Below are positions 1 to 11,945 of a DNA stretch of 64,000 nt, one piece after another. Below the pieces are notes generated by a model, which was not told the origin of the DNA, ran no database searches, and saw only the letters and a program-made list of their open reading frames with translations. The stretch is from Metopolophium dirhodum (taxonomy: Eukaryota; Arthropoda; Insecta; Hemiptera; Aphididae). The position numbers were made by a program, and so were the translations under genes. The stretch covers positions 33,898,270-33,962,269 of the forward strand of contig NC_083560.1 in NCBI RefSeq assembly GCF_019925205.1, in the 5' to 3' direction. Each line of letters starts with the position of its first letter. Position 1 is the stretch's first letter.

Positions 1-262
1 AAAATGTTAAAAATTATTTAAAAATTAGAGGGAATTGACCTCTTATAAAATTTAAAGGTACGATTATTATCTAGGCAATCATATGGGATTTTTATTATAT
101 TTTTATTTTAAAGCGAGTTATGAGTATTTTATGATGTACAGACAATTTACAATTTTAAAATACTCATAACTCGCTTTAAAATAAAAATATAATAAAAAAA
201 CACATGAGATTGCCTAGATAATAATCTTACCTTCAAATTTTATAAGAGGTCAATTCACCCTA
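1..262. repeat. Palindromic inner part of a long-TIR element
   Basis: Two inverted arms of about 110 bp (roughly 20-130 and 150-262) flank a short loop. The arms share ATTAGAG..GACCTCTTATAAAATTT and AAAGCGAGTTATGAGTATTTT with its reverse complement. The arm ends resemble the inner TIR of the intact TTAA-flanked element at 51052-51470, so this is probably a relative whose outer ends are missing or diverged. Confidence 0.7.
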
Positions 263-2117
263 ATTTTTATATACCAACAGGTAACAAATCCATTGCTATT
301 ACTCTACTTCACGAATTATAAAAAAAGATATGAGTACCTGCCTTATACCTATAATTACCTTACTTACTATTCTTATGTTGGCTCTTAAGTTATACCTACT
401 AAGGTATACTAAATAATTAATAATCTGATTTCTTAATGCTAATAATAATTAATCATTTCTGTAATTTTAAGTTTTAATAATACCTAAATATTAATAAATA
501 ATTCATTTTTTTCAAAAATTGAAATTAATACTTGTTTTATTTTGTTTATGTATGATTGTATGAACTTGCATAAATTTAGTTTTATAAGTGATAACCAAAT
601 TATTATAACAACATAACGAACTAACAAATAAAGTTGATTGGATTAATTACTTACTGCATGTTACTTGGTAATAATTAGTACTTAGTAGGTAGGTGGCAGA
701 TAAGTTTTATAAGTTAATACCTACCTACTTTATTGAGCAATGTATAAACTAGAAGTCTATAAATCATAAGTATACCTATACCAGTATTGTTGTTTGTAAT
801 ACATTCATATTTCATTATAATACTTATACCACGTACCAAACACCAGACTATTACCTAATACCTATACGAGTCTAAAAACACTATGTTATTTCTATTGATG
901 TATCTTATTAGTGTGTCCCTGTAGGTAAGGCATAGGTAATTTAAGTTAGGGGTGTATGGTTCGATCCCGACTCACAGGTCATTGGTATGATTTGATAAGA
1001 CTTGAATATTTTTTTCCTATTTTTCCGGACTCCACTTTGTGTACTCTCAGCGAAGTCGGTGCGCTGAAATAGGGAAGTCTCGTGTTACTCTATATGATTG
1101 CTATGAAAGTTACAATGTGACGAAACATAGAACATTATTTTGGGACATCGCATTCAGTAACTTCACAGGTAGGCAGTGGCGCCGAACTCAACATTTTTTT
1201 TGTGAAGTGAAATCTAGAATTTTTTACCCAATCCAACATTTTCAGCCATCTAATATAATATAAAAATACACACTACACACAATTTTAGATTCTGAGCGGA
1301 GCGACGAATGTATTGATTTTACAATGATGTGTGTTTTTTTATTTTTTTTTTATTTATGTGTCCGTGTACACGATTAGTAGTCAAAATAATGCTTCGATTT
1401 TCAACTTTAGTATCTTGTTCGACGGGAAAGTGAATCTAGTTGGTAATTTTGGGAGGTCAAAATTAACCCAATAGTTTTAAAAAGCGACCGGAAAAACAAA
1501 ATGAAAATTAAGGAAAAACGGGAATTTTTACGCAAAATCGGGTTTTGACAAAATCGAATTTTAGTTTGTGGTATAACTTAAAAACAAATTTACGTATACA
1601 AGTTGTCGCCCTAGGCTCGAGCCTCACTGGTATTGCGTGTATTGCATGTATATACGACTCAACGAGATGCGATTGTTTAGTGTATTGCGTGTATCCAGCG
1701 CGACGGTATTATAATATTATTATGCTAAAAACTCGGAACAATTTTAATAAGAAAATAAACAATCTGGTGATTAATTCATTACCCGTGGCAACAATTTATT
1801 AAGGTCGATGGTAAATCATATGCTCTTAATTCTGTGATTTGCCTTCATGGTCCATCTATGACTTAAGTCGCAAGCCCATTACACATCAACTATTAAACAT
1901 GATAATAAAATATGGTTTAGATGTAACGATATGTCTATGAGTATGGAACGCTGGCCTCGTGGTGGAAAAGATGTTTACGCGTTATAGTTTTAGAAAAAAA
2001 GATATAACAACAGGAGGCCAACGATGCATGCTATATGGATTATTATTATTATTGTTATTATTATTATTATTATATACGGTCAAATAACATCGCGACTTAT
2101 TTCATAAAAAAATAGCT
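263..2117. other. AT-rich stretch without a supported gene
   Basis: No convincing coding sequence. Open frames at 1039-1263 and 1545-1802 show no recognisable domain, and the second overlaps an interspersed repeat. There is a short TAT/ATT simple repeat near 2040-2085. A tRNA B-box-like string at about 958-968 has no matching tRNA fold. Confidence 0.5.
1283..1560 (+). repeat. Fragment of interspersed 'GATTCTGAGCG' repeat
   Basis: Begins with the family end ATTCTGAGCGGAGCGACGAA, followed by TGTATTGATTTTACAATGATG. The stretch with GGAAAAACGGG..TTTACGCAAAATC recurs at 49790-49850 and, inverted, at 26190-26280. It is truncated after about 280 bp. Confidence 0.65.
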
Positions 2118-2612
2118 TATATCACACCAAAAACACTTCGTTATAACTCTTTGTCAAATAAAGCTAAATAAAAAAAATAATAATATTAGTAACGATCAAA
2201 TCTTTACAATACATGATATAATATGGAAACTAAGTACAATTCCATTTTATAATATTACAAATACCTATGATGATGAATAGGATCAATTGTTATACTTCAT
2301 CAATTGTCAACATATTGTTTAACTATTTGGCAGGACGTAGAAGTATACACTTGAATAAATACAATTAAGTAACCACTATAGTATTTTTCGTAATTAATAA
2401 TGTATAAACAATATGTTGACTAAGTATTTAACATTAACATAATTGATCCTGTTTGTCATCATAGGTATTTGTAATGTTATAAAATGGCATCTTACTTAGT
2501 TCCCATGTTATATCGTGTCTTATAAAGATTTAATCATTACTAAGTTTATTTATTTTTTTAACTTAGCTTTATTTTTACATGGAGTTATAACGAAGTGTTT
2601 TTGTTGTGATAG
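2118..2612. mobile_element. Foldback (long inverted repeat) element
   Basis: Two arms of about 200 bp (2118-2325 and 2405-2612) are inverted copies of each other. Both contain AAAACACTTCGTTATAACTC, AAATACCTATGATGA and TCAACATATTGTTTA in opposite orientation, around a loop of about 80 bp. There is no coding sequence, and the frame at 2515-2763 lies inside one arm. This is a typical non-autonomous foldback or MITE. I could not fix a target-site duplication. Confidence 0.8.
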
Positions 2613-3890
2613 TTTATTATTGTCACAGAAAAATAATCATTCTATGATATTATATAGATTGTTATTGGTATCGGCGTTCGACGACAGCGACGACGTCGTC
2701 ACTTCAGTGAAAAATCAAAATATGTTAATAATTTCAGTGTTATACATTTGTACTTTTACATAACCAAAACCAAAACCAAAACTAAATTCAGTTAATTGCC
2801 GGATATTAGCTATTATTTTTAAAATAATAAAAATATAATAATTAAATAATTTCTTTTTTGCTCGTCGATTTTTCAAAAACGGTTTTCGGTTTTTGCGTTA
2901 CCTTAAGTATCAACATAATATTATCCTAAATACGGACATAATATACCACCAAGGAAAGTCCACAAGAAAAAAACAAGAAAACACTATCATTTTTTCCGCC
3001 CCGGTACCAGGATCTCATACCGCGGTATGCGGTGGCTAGTATACGCAGTACCATCGTCGGTCGACCGTTGTTGTTTCCAATATTTTAATATTATTATAGT
3101 GAAGTTTCTTCATTTTTACGTTTCTCTTGCAATTTTACGATCTGAATATTAGTTGGAAACATTTTATATTAATTTGTAATTTTATGGAAATATGTTCATT
3201 TTTTTTAATTTTTCTTAGTCGTGATTTGTGTTTCAAGCAAAATATCCTAACGACTTATTTTTTGATTATTTTGTGCACGAATAACCGTATTAGGGTATTT
3301 GTATTTGTCATTTAGTATTTTCGATTTTTAAAAAAAATTGTTTATATAAATGTCAATAAATACGTACCGGTAAGTATAAACGCTGGGATATTCGCGTTTA
3401 TACCATAATAATATTTTTATTATTTATTATATTTATCATACTAAAAATTATTACAATATTATCGATAGGCAGGTAAGTACTAAAGTTCTATAAGTAGTAG
3501 TGTAGTTCCCACGTATTATATTTGAATTTTGACATATCAACTAAAAAGTATTGGTAAAAGTAAATCAGTATAATATAATTAATAACTTTATAACAAAATT
3601 ATTTTAGTTTTTCTGACTTATATTTGTCATATACCCTTTGCAGTTGGTGGATATCATGCTTTTGCTTCTAATATAATACATATTATTAGATAAACAGATA
3701 CAAATTATATTAATAATAATAATATGTATATAAGACAATGTTTTTAAGTGTATCAACGTGTTTAGAAAACGTCTACTAGATAAGTTGAGAAGTTGAAGTT
3801 ATACAAACGTTTTCAAATATAACTCACCTAAACGTCTGAAATTATTAGATTGGACAAAATAAATTGGATAAATTATTTTTTAAGCCCCCC
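2613..3890. other. AT-rich stretch, no gene seen
   Basis: No coding support. It contains a GC-rich patch at 2995-3075 with a perfect 14-bp palindrome CATACCGCGGTATG at 3016-3029. The open frame at 3127-3315 looks like chance. Confidence 0.45.
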
Positions 3891-4559
3891 ACCAATACAC
3901 CAATAAAAATTTGGCTATCGAACGATTGTGAACGTTATACTTTATTGGCCGAACGATTGAGAACGAATTTACATACCACGTTGCCATATCATTTATTTAG
4001 CTAGGTATTGAAATATTCATGCCCGTAAATATTCTTGAAAAAAGTCATCAATTAATAATTATAACCTTATACCAATATATGGGCACCTAATAATATGTAA
4101 TACAAATATATGAATAAAAAATGTCAAATAATATGTATAACTTATAAAAATATGTAATACATAGAACGATTTTTTAAACATGCTCACCTCCATTTATTCC
4201 TTCAATAATACTTTTATTAAAATTCTGATTTTAAAAGTATACCTGAAGACCATATTTTCAAATTCCTGATCATTTTGTACTACTCAAGGAATTTTCTGTG
4301 GCGATAAAAACTTAAATGTTTCAAATGAAAATCTTCCTTTTTTACTGTAAATTTTTTTGTGGGTGATTCTCTTGAAAATGTTGAAGTATCTAAATCAAAA
4401 TTCTAATAAGTAGTTTCTGAGTTATTAAAATATTCATACCAAAAATAATAATCCTTAAATATGGTTTTACAAAAGTATAAACTATATGTAGTATTATATG
4501 TAGGTAGTATTTGTTATGCTTCAATTATTTATATTGGTAGATCATTAGTAATTAATATG

Positions 4560-5600
4560 CTTAGGGACTTCTAGCTCTAAAAAGCACCAAATTATGCACC
4601 AAAAATGGCCAAATATGCACTTAAAAATAACCGTATATGCACGAAGATATGCCCAAAAAAAATTAAATTTAACAATTATGTGGTAAAATTAAATATTTGT
4701 TTTGTTAAAATGTATATTATATATTACTATATTAGAATATTATCACTTTAATTTAAAATGATTTAATAAATTAAATTTTTAAAAGGTAATTGGTTTACAT
4801 TTTAGTTTTCTTCCGTATCTACCGATCCTAAAGTAAAAACAAAACAATGTTTAAATATTTAAATGTTTTAATTCTTATTTTTTTCTTAATTTCTATACCT
4901 TGAAAATAACACTGCACAAAGAGATATTTCCTGATGTTTTTAAATGTGAATTTACGACGATTACTTGACAATAAATTTGTATACACGGAAATACTTCTTT
5001 CGACATCTACTGCAGACGACATTGGAGCATATACATAAAATAAACCAAATTATTATACTTCCTCAGGCAATACTTCTATATCTTAAACTTCGCAGCTCAA
5101 AATTTTTGAAACTTTTCATACAGCTTTGTAACCATGGTTTTTGTTTAAAACGTCATTTAACTTCTGTCCAACTGCTTTGCATTTTGTACATTTAAGTCAA
5201 TGATATTATTTTTCGTATCTTCGACAGTTTTTAATGAATCGGATAATTTTATTTCTTTCTTTTCCAAATATGTTATGGATTTAGGTAAAAATCCGAAATT
5301 CGATTTAATAAATGCAAAGTTACACATTTTCAGATCATCTAAGCCACCATACTTGCCTAAACCTAGGGCATAAAAATACAAATTATTCTCGAGTTTCAAT
5401 TTGAATTTTAATAACAACATAGGTAGTATATTTCTGGATTATTTCAATAGGTATACCAACCAATAATGGTGCTCAAATTATAATTCGATTAAATTTGGCA
5501 ACGTTGGAAAAAAAATAAAATATCGAGCGTTCTCAATCGTGTTACCAAAAATGCCGTTCTCAATCGTATTTTACCAAAAATATTGCGTATACCACTGTCA
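4560..5600 (-). mobile_element. hAT element remnant with iteron-rich ends
   Basis: A minus-strand transposase tail lies between two subterminal zones with short repeats. At 4560-4640 the string ATATGCAC and variants recur. At 5515-5580, and outside at 3915-3970, the string GATTGAGAACG occurs in both orientations. Such clustered subterminal repeats are typical of hAT transposase-binding ends. Exact termini and target-site duplication could not be set. Confidence 0.5.
4828..5440 (-). pseudogene. hAT transposase C-terminal remnant
   Basis: Reading right to left, 5420-5157 gives a helical segment ending ..SITYLEKKEIKLSDSLK, a region typical of hAT transposases close to CGGBP1-like elements. The continuation at 5015-4880 reads APMSSAVDVERSISVYTNLL, the C-terminal dimerisation motif of hAT transposases (usual form A-P-x-x-S-x-D-V-E-R-S-F-S). 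The frame is broken. A single-base loss near 5190, relative to the copy at 37015, shifts it, and there is an extra 4 bp near 5422. Further stops follow near 5080. The N-terminal two thirds, including the DNA-binding finger and most of the RNase-H core, are absent. It is a dead transposase fragment, and tandem unit 2 begins inside its twin. Confidence 0.75.
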
Positions 5601-5849
5601 ACGTGTATAAATATGTGGGTACCAATAATTAATAAAACAATTTTTAGACGTATGCATACTTACGACTTACGAGATACATTTGTTCCAGTCATTTCGCTAT
5701 ATAATATATAAAGCATTTAAAATTAAAATTTTACTAAGGGATATCTACAAAATCATATTCCACCAATGAGTTATAACACTGTACAGCTGTTTATAATATA
5801 TTATAATATAATATACGGGTAATATAATTATTATTATATCATAATGTTC

Positions 5850-6240
5850 ATGGCTACATCTCCGATGCTAAGGACCAAGTTAATTTTTTCTTGGTATTTA
5901 GGGAAGCGGAACACTTACGGAAATTAGCCCCCTTTAGACGTAAGAAATATCGTGCGCGCTTGGAATGGACGCGTCCAAGACCGCGTGATAAAACCTTGCG
6001 TTTAAAAATAAAATTGTGTGCCGACTTAGCACTAGTCCAGCCCAGCACAGACTGGTCGCCCGTACCAAAACCGTCGTGTCATCTTTACGACACACCTGCT
6101 TGACCACGCGCGCTTAACCTGCACGAAATTTTTAATTACGGTTTGTCGAGTACCTGTTGGGGGAAAAATTATTTTCCACTTCGGTAAAATGTTGATCTCC
6201 TCGGTATTAAACAAAAGCAACAATTTTACATTTTTCCAAA
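5850..6240. other. GC-richer segment, open in both strands, conserved in unit 2
   Basis: The segment is repeated at 38315-38710 with few changes. It has a plus-strand frame rich in Arg/Lys (5891-6103; extended by an indel to 117 codons at 38357-38710) and an overlapping minus-strand frame. I recognise no domain. A 10-bp difference (present here near 6083-6092, absent in unit 2) changes the plus frame, which argues against a conserved protein. It is probably transposon- or composition-derived. Confidence 0.35.
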
Positions 6241-6764
6241 ATATTAAAGTTTAAGGTATTTGGTTTCAGAAGATAGATGAACCAAAAATTATGTAATACA
6301 ATTTTGTATATCGTCTTTTGAAAAACAAAAGTTTGATTTTAAATTAGGTTTTTATATTATATTAGGTTTATATTATGTTTTGTATTTATTTTCAATATCT
6401 TGACCATAATACTCATGTACGATCCTGTACAGACTTGTCCATGTGTGATCAGACACACTAGCTTGAACGAGCTTGTGCTTAACCAACACGCACTTCGATT
6501 TCGTATCTTGAGTACCATACAACAAGTATTGTTTCCAGCTTGCTATAGGTACCTATTAGCATATTTACCATATTTAAATATTTCAACTAAAAATTTTTTT
6601 ATAATATTATTATAAATAATTACGTTTTTACATAAAAATTATAAAATTTTAAATATGAGCGATAAACGTTATTGGTCTAAAAAATTCACGACGAATTTTT
6701 TTAGAAAAATATCATGAATTTCATTTTAAAATAATCATAACTTACATATATAAATAATAATATC

Positions 6765-6929
6765 AATAAAATTCTCCGAGATTCCATGAATAATCTTAAT
6801 CCTATAACTTCAGAGGTAAATTCACTCTAATTTTAGAAATTGTAGAGTAAAATGTGTTATGGTAGACGTACAATTCGTCATGTTGTTCGTTTGTAAGACG
6901 GAGACAATAAATGGCAGTTGGGCGTCCCT
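6765..6929 (+). repeat. Right half of a TTAA-type long-TIR element
   Basis: Contains TTCACTCTAATTTTAGAAAT and TTTGTAAGACGGAGACAA, the right-arm sequences of the intact element at 51052-51470. It is interrupted near its end by the element at 6930-9011. The remaining tail AGTCCTC plus TTAA lies at 9017-9027. The same arrangement occurs in unit 2 (39235-39385 and 41474-41484). Confidence 0.65.
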
Positions 6930-7149
6930 CAGTGGCGTAGACAGGGGGGTTTTGGGTGTTTAACCCCCCCCCCCCGCCATTGCCATACCGGGCGAATGTA
7001 AGTTCCTACGCGATAGAAAAAGGTTAAATATGTATATACGAATTTAAAAAAATGAATATATATGATGATTAAAAAATATAATAAAGATCGTTATAGAGCA
7101 TTTTCACAAATAAATAAGATACATCTAATATGGTGAATATAAAAATATA

Positions 7150-7704
7150 AAAAAATCGCAGAATACGAAATTTTATATTTTTGAGGTTTATTTCTATAAC
7201 TTAAAAACTTAACATAATCGTATTGCTTAATTTTGTTCGTTGTATAATCTGAAATTTGTTTATTTATGAAATCTTCTTTTTCGGCGTATTTTTTACTAAT
7301 TTTTGGTTTTTCGTTACTAATTGTGGTTCTTATTTTAAAATATGTATTTACTTGAAAAAGTTTGAGAATTTCAATAATTATAAAAATATGTGGATGTAAT
7401 CTTATATTTTATCTTTCGCCCAACGTCGAGTCGGGAAGTATTATCAGCTTGTAGCTTGTCGTATTTTCCCGTAATTTCGTGGGTACATGTTTTGCTTTAA
7501 ATGAAGTATATTTGAGTGTATATTATAGTTAGCTACAGCTGTACCGAGTATTATTAAAACGATGCGCCTGTTGGCGCTGTGGCTTAAATGAAAAAAATTC
7601 AGATTATACAACAAACAAAATGAATCAATACGATTATGTTAAATTTTTAAGTTATAGAAATAAACCTTATAAAATATAACATTTTGCAGTATGCGATTTT
7701 TATT
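7150..7704. repeat. Inverted repeat inside the CAGTGGCGTAGAC element
   Basis: Left arm about 7150-7258 and right arm about 7592-7704 are inverted copies. Both carry TTAACATAATCGTATTG and GTTTATTTCTATAACTTA, each in the opposite orientation in the other arm. The loop is about 330 bp. The right arm alone recurs at 12772-12890. The same structure is at about 39600-40165. Confidence 0.75.
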
Positions 7705-7854
7705 ATATTTTTTAATCATCATATATTTATTTTATTTAATTCGTATATACATATGTACCTTTTTCCGCCGTGTAGGAACTAACGTACGCAATTGTTTACC
7801 TGCTACTCTCGTGCAGGAATTTACTATTCCCCGCCTTTCCACATCTAATAAATG

Positions 7855-8538
7855 CAGTGATGGGAAAGTTCCTTTTTAAAAGGATCTCGTTCCGTTCCCT
7901 GTTAGTTTGTTAAAATATGAACTCGTTCCAGATCCTCGTTCCTTATTTAAAAAGGAACTCGTTCCAAATATAGTTCCTCTAAAAAAATAACTCGTTCCCA
8001 TTTTCGTTCCATTGTTAACCTAGTGTCCTAGTTTTCTCTCGGCTTTTAAGTCATACCTTGTTTTTTATAATGTAAAAACAACAATGATCATTGAATTAGA
8101 ACTTAAGAGATGAAACTAAACAAGAGCTAAATAGTCATTAGGTACCTACTGAACAATTTAATCAACAGGTATACAAAAAATTAAAAATAATTAATAATAT
8201 AGATTTAGCTTGTATTTTGCTTATACTTTTTATTTTGCCTAAAAGTACTTTCAACTTTTATGTATAATATATTATATAAATAAAAATAAATATAAATATA
8301 ATATAATATAAATAAAATAATAATATATAATTATTAATAAGTATAAAGTGTACGAAGTAATATGAAATATTAATAAGAATAAATGAACTGTGTTTTTCGT
8401 TCACGTTCCTCAAAATAAAGAATTCGTTCATTTTCTTTTTCCTTTATTTTTAAAGGAAGCAGTTCCAAGCTTCGTTCCTACAAAAAGAAATCGTTCCAGG
8501 AATTCGTTCCTTTTGTAACGAGTTTCTTCCCAACACTG
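7855..8538. mobile_element. hAT-type MITE with GTTCC iterons, exact 8-bp TSD
   Basis: A 684-bp element with ends CAGTGATGGGAAAGTTC and GTTTCTTCCCAACACTG (imperfect inverted repeats). It is flanked by a perfect 8-bp duplication AATAAATG (7847-7854 and 8539-8546), the hAT hallmark. Both terminal 150-bp zones are packed with GTTCC or GGAAC (CTCGTTCC, AGTTCCTC, TCGTTCCAG), like arrays of transposase sites. There is no coding capacity. The related sequence at 13100-13130 lacks it and resembles an empty site. Confidence 0.92.
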
Positions 8539-8787
8539 AATAAATGTATTATTTATATTATAGACTATTGTATATTTCGTTAATTCTAGTACCTATACAA
8601 ATTTATGACATAATTATGTCTTAAGACGTTTCTGAATACGAGTTCTCGGAATATTATAACGACCAAAGATATTATTAATTATGGTTGTGAATTATGACAA
8701 TATTTGATAAAACTGTTTGCTTACAATCACGATACTCAAAGGTGAGACTATTTTGTTCGCGCTGACACACACACACCGACCGACGCA

Positions 8788-10315
8788 CACACGCACACGA
8801 TCTTAACAATTATATCGTTTTTATATTTTATTTAATTGTTGTGTAGGTAATAATCATAAAATATGTAGATTACGCCACGGCGCGGCATCGGTCAATGTAG
8901 ACCGCCGGGGTCGCAACCAGTTTGGTCGTGAATTTCAAGGCGAAAAATTATTATAATTACGTGCCCTTTCCCCCCCCCCCCCCTCCTTAAAAAATCCTGT
9001 CTACACCACTGCGTCCAGTCCTCTTAAACGTCATCGATAATGAAACCCATTAATAAGGTATGACAAATTGAACAAATTATCGGTAGTGGTTTAAAACCAA
9101 ATTATTGTGGAAAAAATTTAGAATTTAAATGTGAATTGTTATATTAATCGTTATAAACGTTATACTTAAGGTCGCGTGTACATTGGCGAGCGTCGAGCGG
9201 CAGCGTCGGTGGTGGCGACGCTCGGCTAGCGGTGAGTGGCAAAGTGTGTAAATTGAGGAGCGGTTATAATCTAATATAATGTTAAATACATTTGTTCAAT
9301 TTAATAATATATGGTAGATGATAGTAAATTGATCGCAAACGGCACGTAGAAGGTGCCGACAGCAAATGCCCCGACTGCCAATATCGTCGCCACTACCTGT
9401 TGTTACTTTGACGGCGCCACAACGTGAACCTTATAATTTCGTTGAGTATTTGCACTCAATTTTGTTTGTCTGTATCATATAATTTTAAAACGAATCTATA
9501 ATTAGTGTCTCTACTGAAAAAAAATCACTTCGTAAAATCTAAATTTATATTATGTTTGTTTTGTTTAGATAATTTTTTAATTTTTGTAAACTACAAAACA
9601 TCAAAAATATTGTGACGAACGTGTTCAAAAATCATCAAAACCGTACGTGCTAAAATATTCCTAAAATATCTTATAAAATATTTACATTTTATTATTCCAA
9701 TAGAAATTTAAAAAATTGCAACAACAATCAATATATTATTATGCCTAAATATGTAATTTTTTAAAATTTTTATTTTACAACATATTAAGAATCATAATTA
9801 ATTAGTGAGGACGTAGGACGAGGTATATACACATCCGTTTTTAACATTAACTGGTTGGACGCAATCGATATTAAATGCTTAATATTGCTGTGATCGTGAT
9901 TGCCGTTGTGTGGGTGGCTACTGGCTACTACTGCCACGCGTCGTCGCGACAGCCGACGAGCCACCGCCGAGCCGCGGAGCCACCGCCGAGCCGCCACCTC
10001 AGAACTGAAGAAAAGTAACGATTGGACCATGAGTCCCTGATACTCCAACTCCTTATTTTTCGATTTAGTTCGTACGTTTTAGTAACGTTTTCGACTTGAT
10101 CAACCTCACAGACCAATATTATTTTTATTATTATTATTATATTTGTGGCGCGAGCTAAGTAAAAAAAAAATAAATAACTGCATGACGGCGTGTGTTTCGT
10201 ATATCGAAGCAGGGGTCGCCCGTATAAACTGTGTAAAAAACAAATACGTAAATTTTTTATACGTCACAACTGATTTTCTAATGCATCAATCAACTCTAAG
10301 TAAACTCCAAAATAA
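8788..10315 (+). repeat. 1.5-kb tandem repeat, first unit
   Basis: First of two directly adjacent copies with a period of about 1528 bp. The junction lies in the shared string CACACGCACACGATCTTAAC (8787 and 10315 regions). It carries a GC-rich hairpin-prone segment near 9186-9230 (GAGCGTCG..CGACGCTC) and a short GAGCCACCG tract near 9955-10005. This unit, rather than the second, is closest to the single copy in unit 2 (41245-42770). The frames at 9785-10116 come from the GC-rich tract and are not supported as genes. Confidence 0.85.
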
Positions 10316-11820
10316 CACACGCACACGATCTTAACAATTATATCGTTTTTATATTTTATTTAATTGTTGTGTAGGTAATAATCATAAAATATGTAGATTA
10401 CGCCACGGCGCGGCATCGGTCAATGTAGACCACCGGGGTCGCAACCAGTTTGGTCGTGAATTTCAAGGCGAAAAATTATTATAATTACGTGCCCTTTCCC
10501 CCCCCCTCCTTAAAAAATCCTGTCTACACCACTGCGTCCAGTCCTCTTAAACGTCATCGATAATGAAACCCATTAATAAGGTATGACAAATTGAACATTA
10601 GAATTTAAATGTGAATTGTTATATTAATCGCTATAAACGTTATACCTAAAGTCGCGTGTACATTGGCGAGCGTCGAGCGGCAGCGTCGGTGGTGGCGACG
10701 CTCGGCTAGCGGTGAGTGGCAAAGTGTGTAAATTGAGGAGCGATTATAATCTAATATAATGTTAAATACATTTGTTCAATTTAATAATATATGGTAGATG
10801 ATAGTAAATTGATCGCAAACGGCACGTAGAAGGTGCCGACAGCAAATGCCCCGACTGCCAATATCGTCGCCACTACCTGTTGTTACTTTGACGGCGCCAC
10901 AACGTGAACCTTATAATTTCGTTGAGTATTTGCACTCAATTTTGTTTGTCTGTATCATATAATTTTAAAACGAATCTATAATTAGTGTCTCTACTGAAAA
11001 AAAATCACTGCCAAAAATCTCTTCGTAAAATCTGAATTTATATTATGTTTGTTTTGTTTAGATAATTTTTTAATTTTTGTAAACAACAAAACATCAAAAA
11101 TATTGTGACGAACGTGTTTTTGTAAAAATCATCAAAACCGTACGTTCTAAAATTTCCTAAAATATCTTATAAAATATTTACATTTTATTATTCCATTAGA
11201 AATTTAAAAAATTGCAACAACAATCAATATATTAAGAATCATTAATTAATTAGTGAGGACGTAGGACGAGGTATATACACTTCCGTTTTTAAAATTAACT
11301 GGTTTGACGCAATCGATATTAAATGCTTAATATTGCTGTGATCGTGATTGCCGTTGTGTGGGTGGCTACCGGCTACTGCTGCCACGCGTCGTCGCGACAG
11401 CCGACGAGCCACCGCCGAGCCGCGGAGCCACCAACGGAGCCCCCGAGCCACCGACAAGCCATCGAGCCACCGACGAGCCGCCGAGCCACCGCCGAGTTGC
11501 CACCGCCGAACTGAAGAAAAGTAACGATTGGACCATGAGTCCCTGATACTCCAACTCCTTATTTTTCGATTTAGTTCGTACGTTTTAGTAACGTTTTCGA
11601 CTTGATCAACCTCACAGACCAATATTATTTTTATTATTATTATTATATTTGTGGCGCGAGCTAAGTAAAAAAAAAATAAATAACTACATGACGGGGTGTG
11701 TTTCGTATATCGAAGCAGGGGTCGCCCGTATAAACTGTGTAAAAAACAAATACGTAAATTTTTTATACGTCACAACTGATTTTCTAATGCATCAATCAAC
11801 TCTAAGTAAACTCCAAAATA
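10316..11820 (+). repeat. 1.5-kb tandem repeat, second unit
   Basis: Second direct copy. Compared with the first it lacks about 45 bp after position 10596, has a shorter C run near 10500, and carries a longer GAGCCACCG minisatellite (11398-11515). Those differences show that the duplication is not very recent. It is absent from unit 2. Confidence 0.85.
11398..11515 (+). repeat. GC-rich minisatellite GAGCCACCG(A/C)C
   Basis: Roughly ten imperfect 9-12-bp units of GAGCCACCG/GAGCCGCC. The tract is about half as long at 9950-10005 and 42405-42462, so copy number differs between repeats. It creates long open frames in several registers (11242-11622 minus; 11323-11546 plus), which I regard as artefacts of repetition. 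Confidence 0.8.
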
Positions 11821-11945
11821 ACAGAAATATTGTGAAGAACGTAGTTTTGTAAAAATCATCAAAACCGTACGTTTAAAAATTAAGCTATAAATGAAAAAGT
11901 GCGAACTTTTTAATGGAAATTTATACTAAATTCAGAATCACAGTA

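Larger units (their letters stand above)
6930..9011. mobile_element. Non-autonomous DNA transposon, TIR CAGTGGCGTAGACAGG
   Basis: Starts CAGTGGCGTAGACAGG and ends CCTGTCTACACCACTG, an inverted terminal repeat with one mismatch. Homopolymer G and C runs follow just inside each end. The flanking bases CGTCC on both sides suggest an imperfect target-site duplication. No transposase is visible. Inside lie a 110-bp inverted repeat (7150-7704) and a nested hAT MITE (7855-8538). Right ends of relatives lie at 10534 and 15361. The unit 2 copy is 39386-41468. Confidence 0.75.

Noticed and set aside
940..990. tRNA B-box-like GGTTCGATCCC, possible tRNA or SINE
   Set aside because: No A box, anticodon stem or acceptor pairing could be drawn, and no second copy of the surrounding sequence was noticed.
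5891..6103. Arg/Lys-rich frame conserved in both units
   Set aside because: A 10-bp indel between units changes the frame, and the opposite strand is equally open. No domain.
8440..8540. CRISPR-like array of GTTCC repeats
   Set aside because: The motifs are 5-9 bp, irregularly spaced and in both orientations, at the ends of a MITE with a TSD. The genome is eukaryotic.
11242..11622. 126-codon minus-strand open frame and overlapping plus frames
   Set aside because: Created by a GAGCCACCG minisatellite that is open in several registers. Its length changes between repeat copies.
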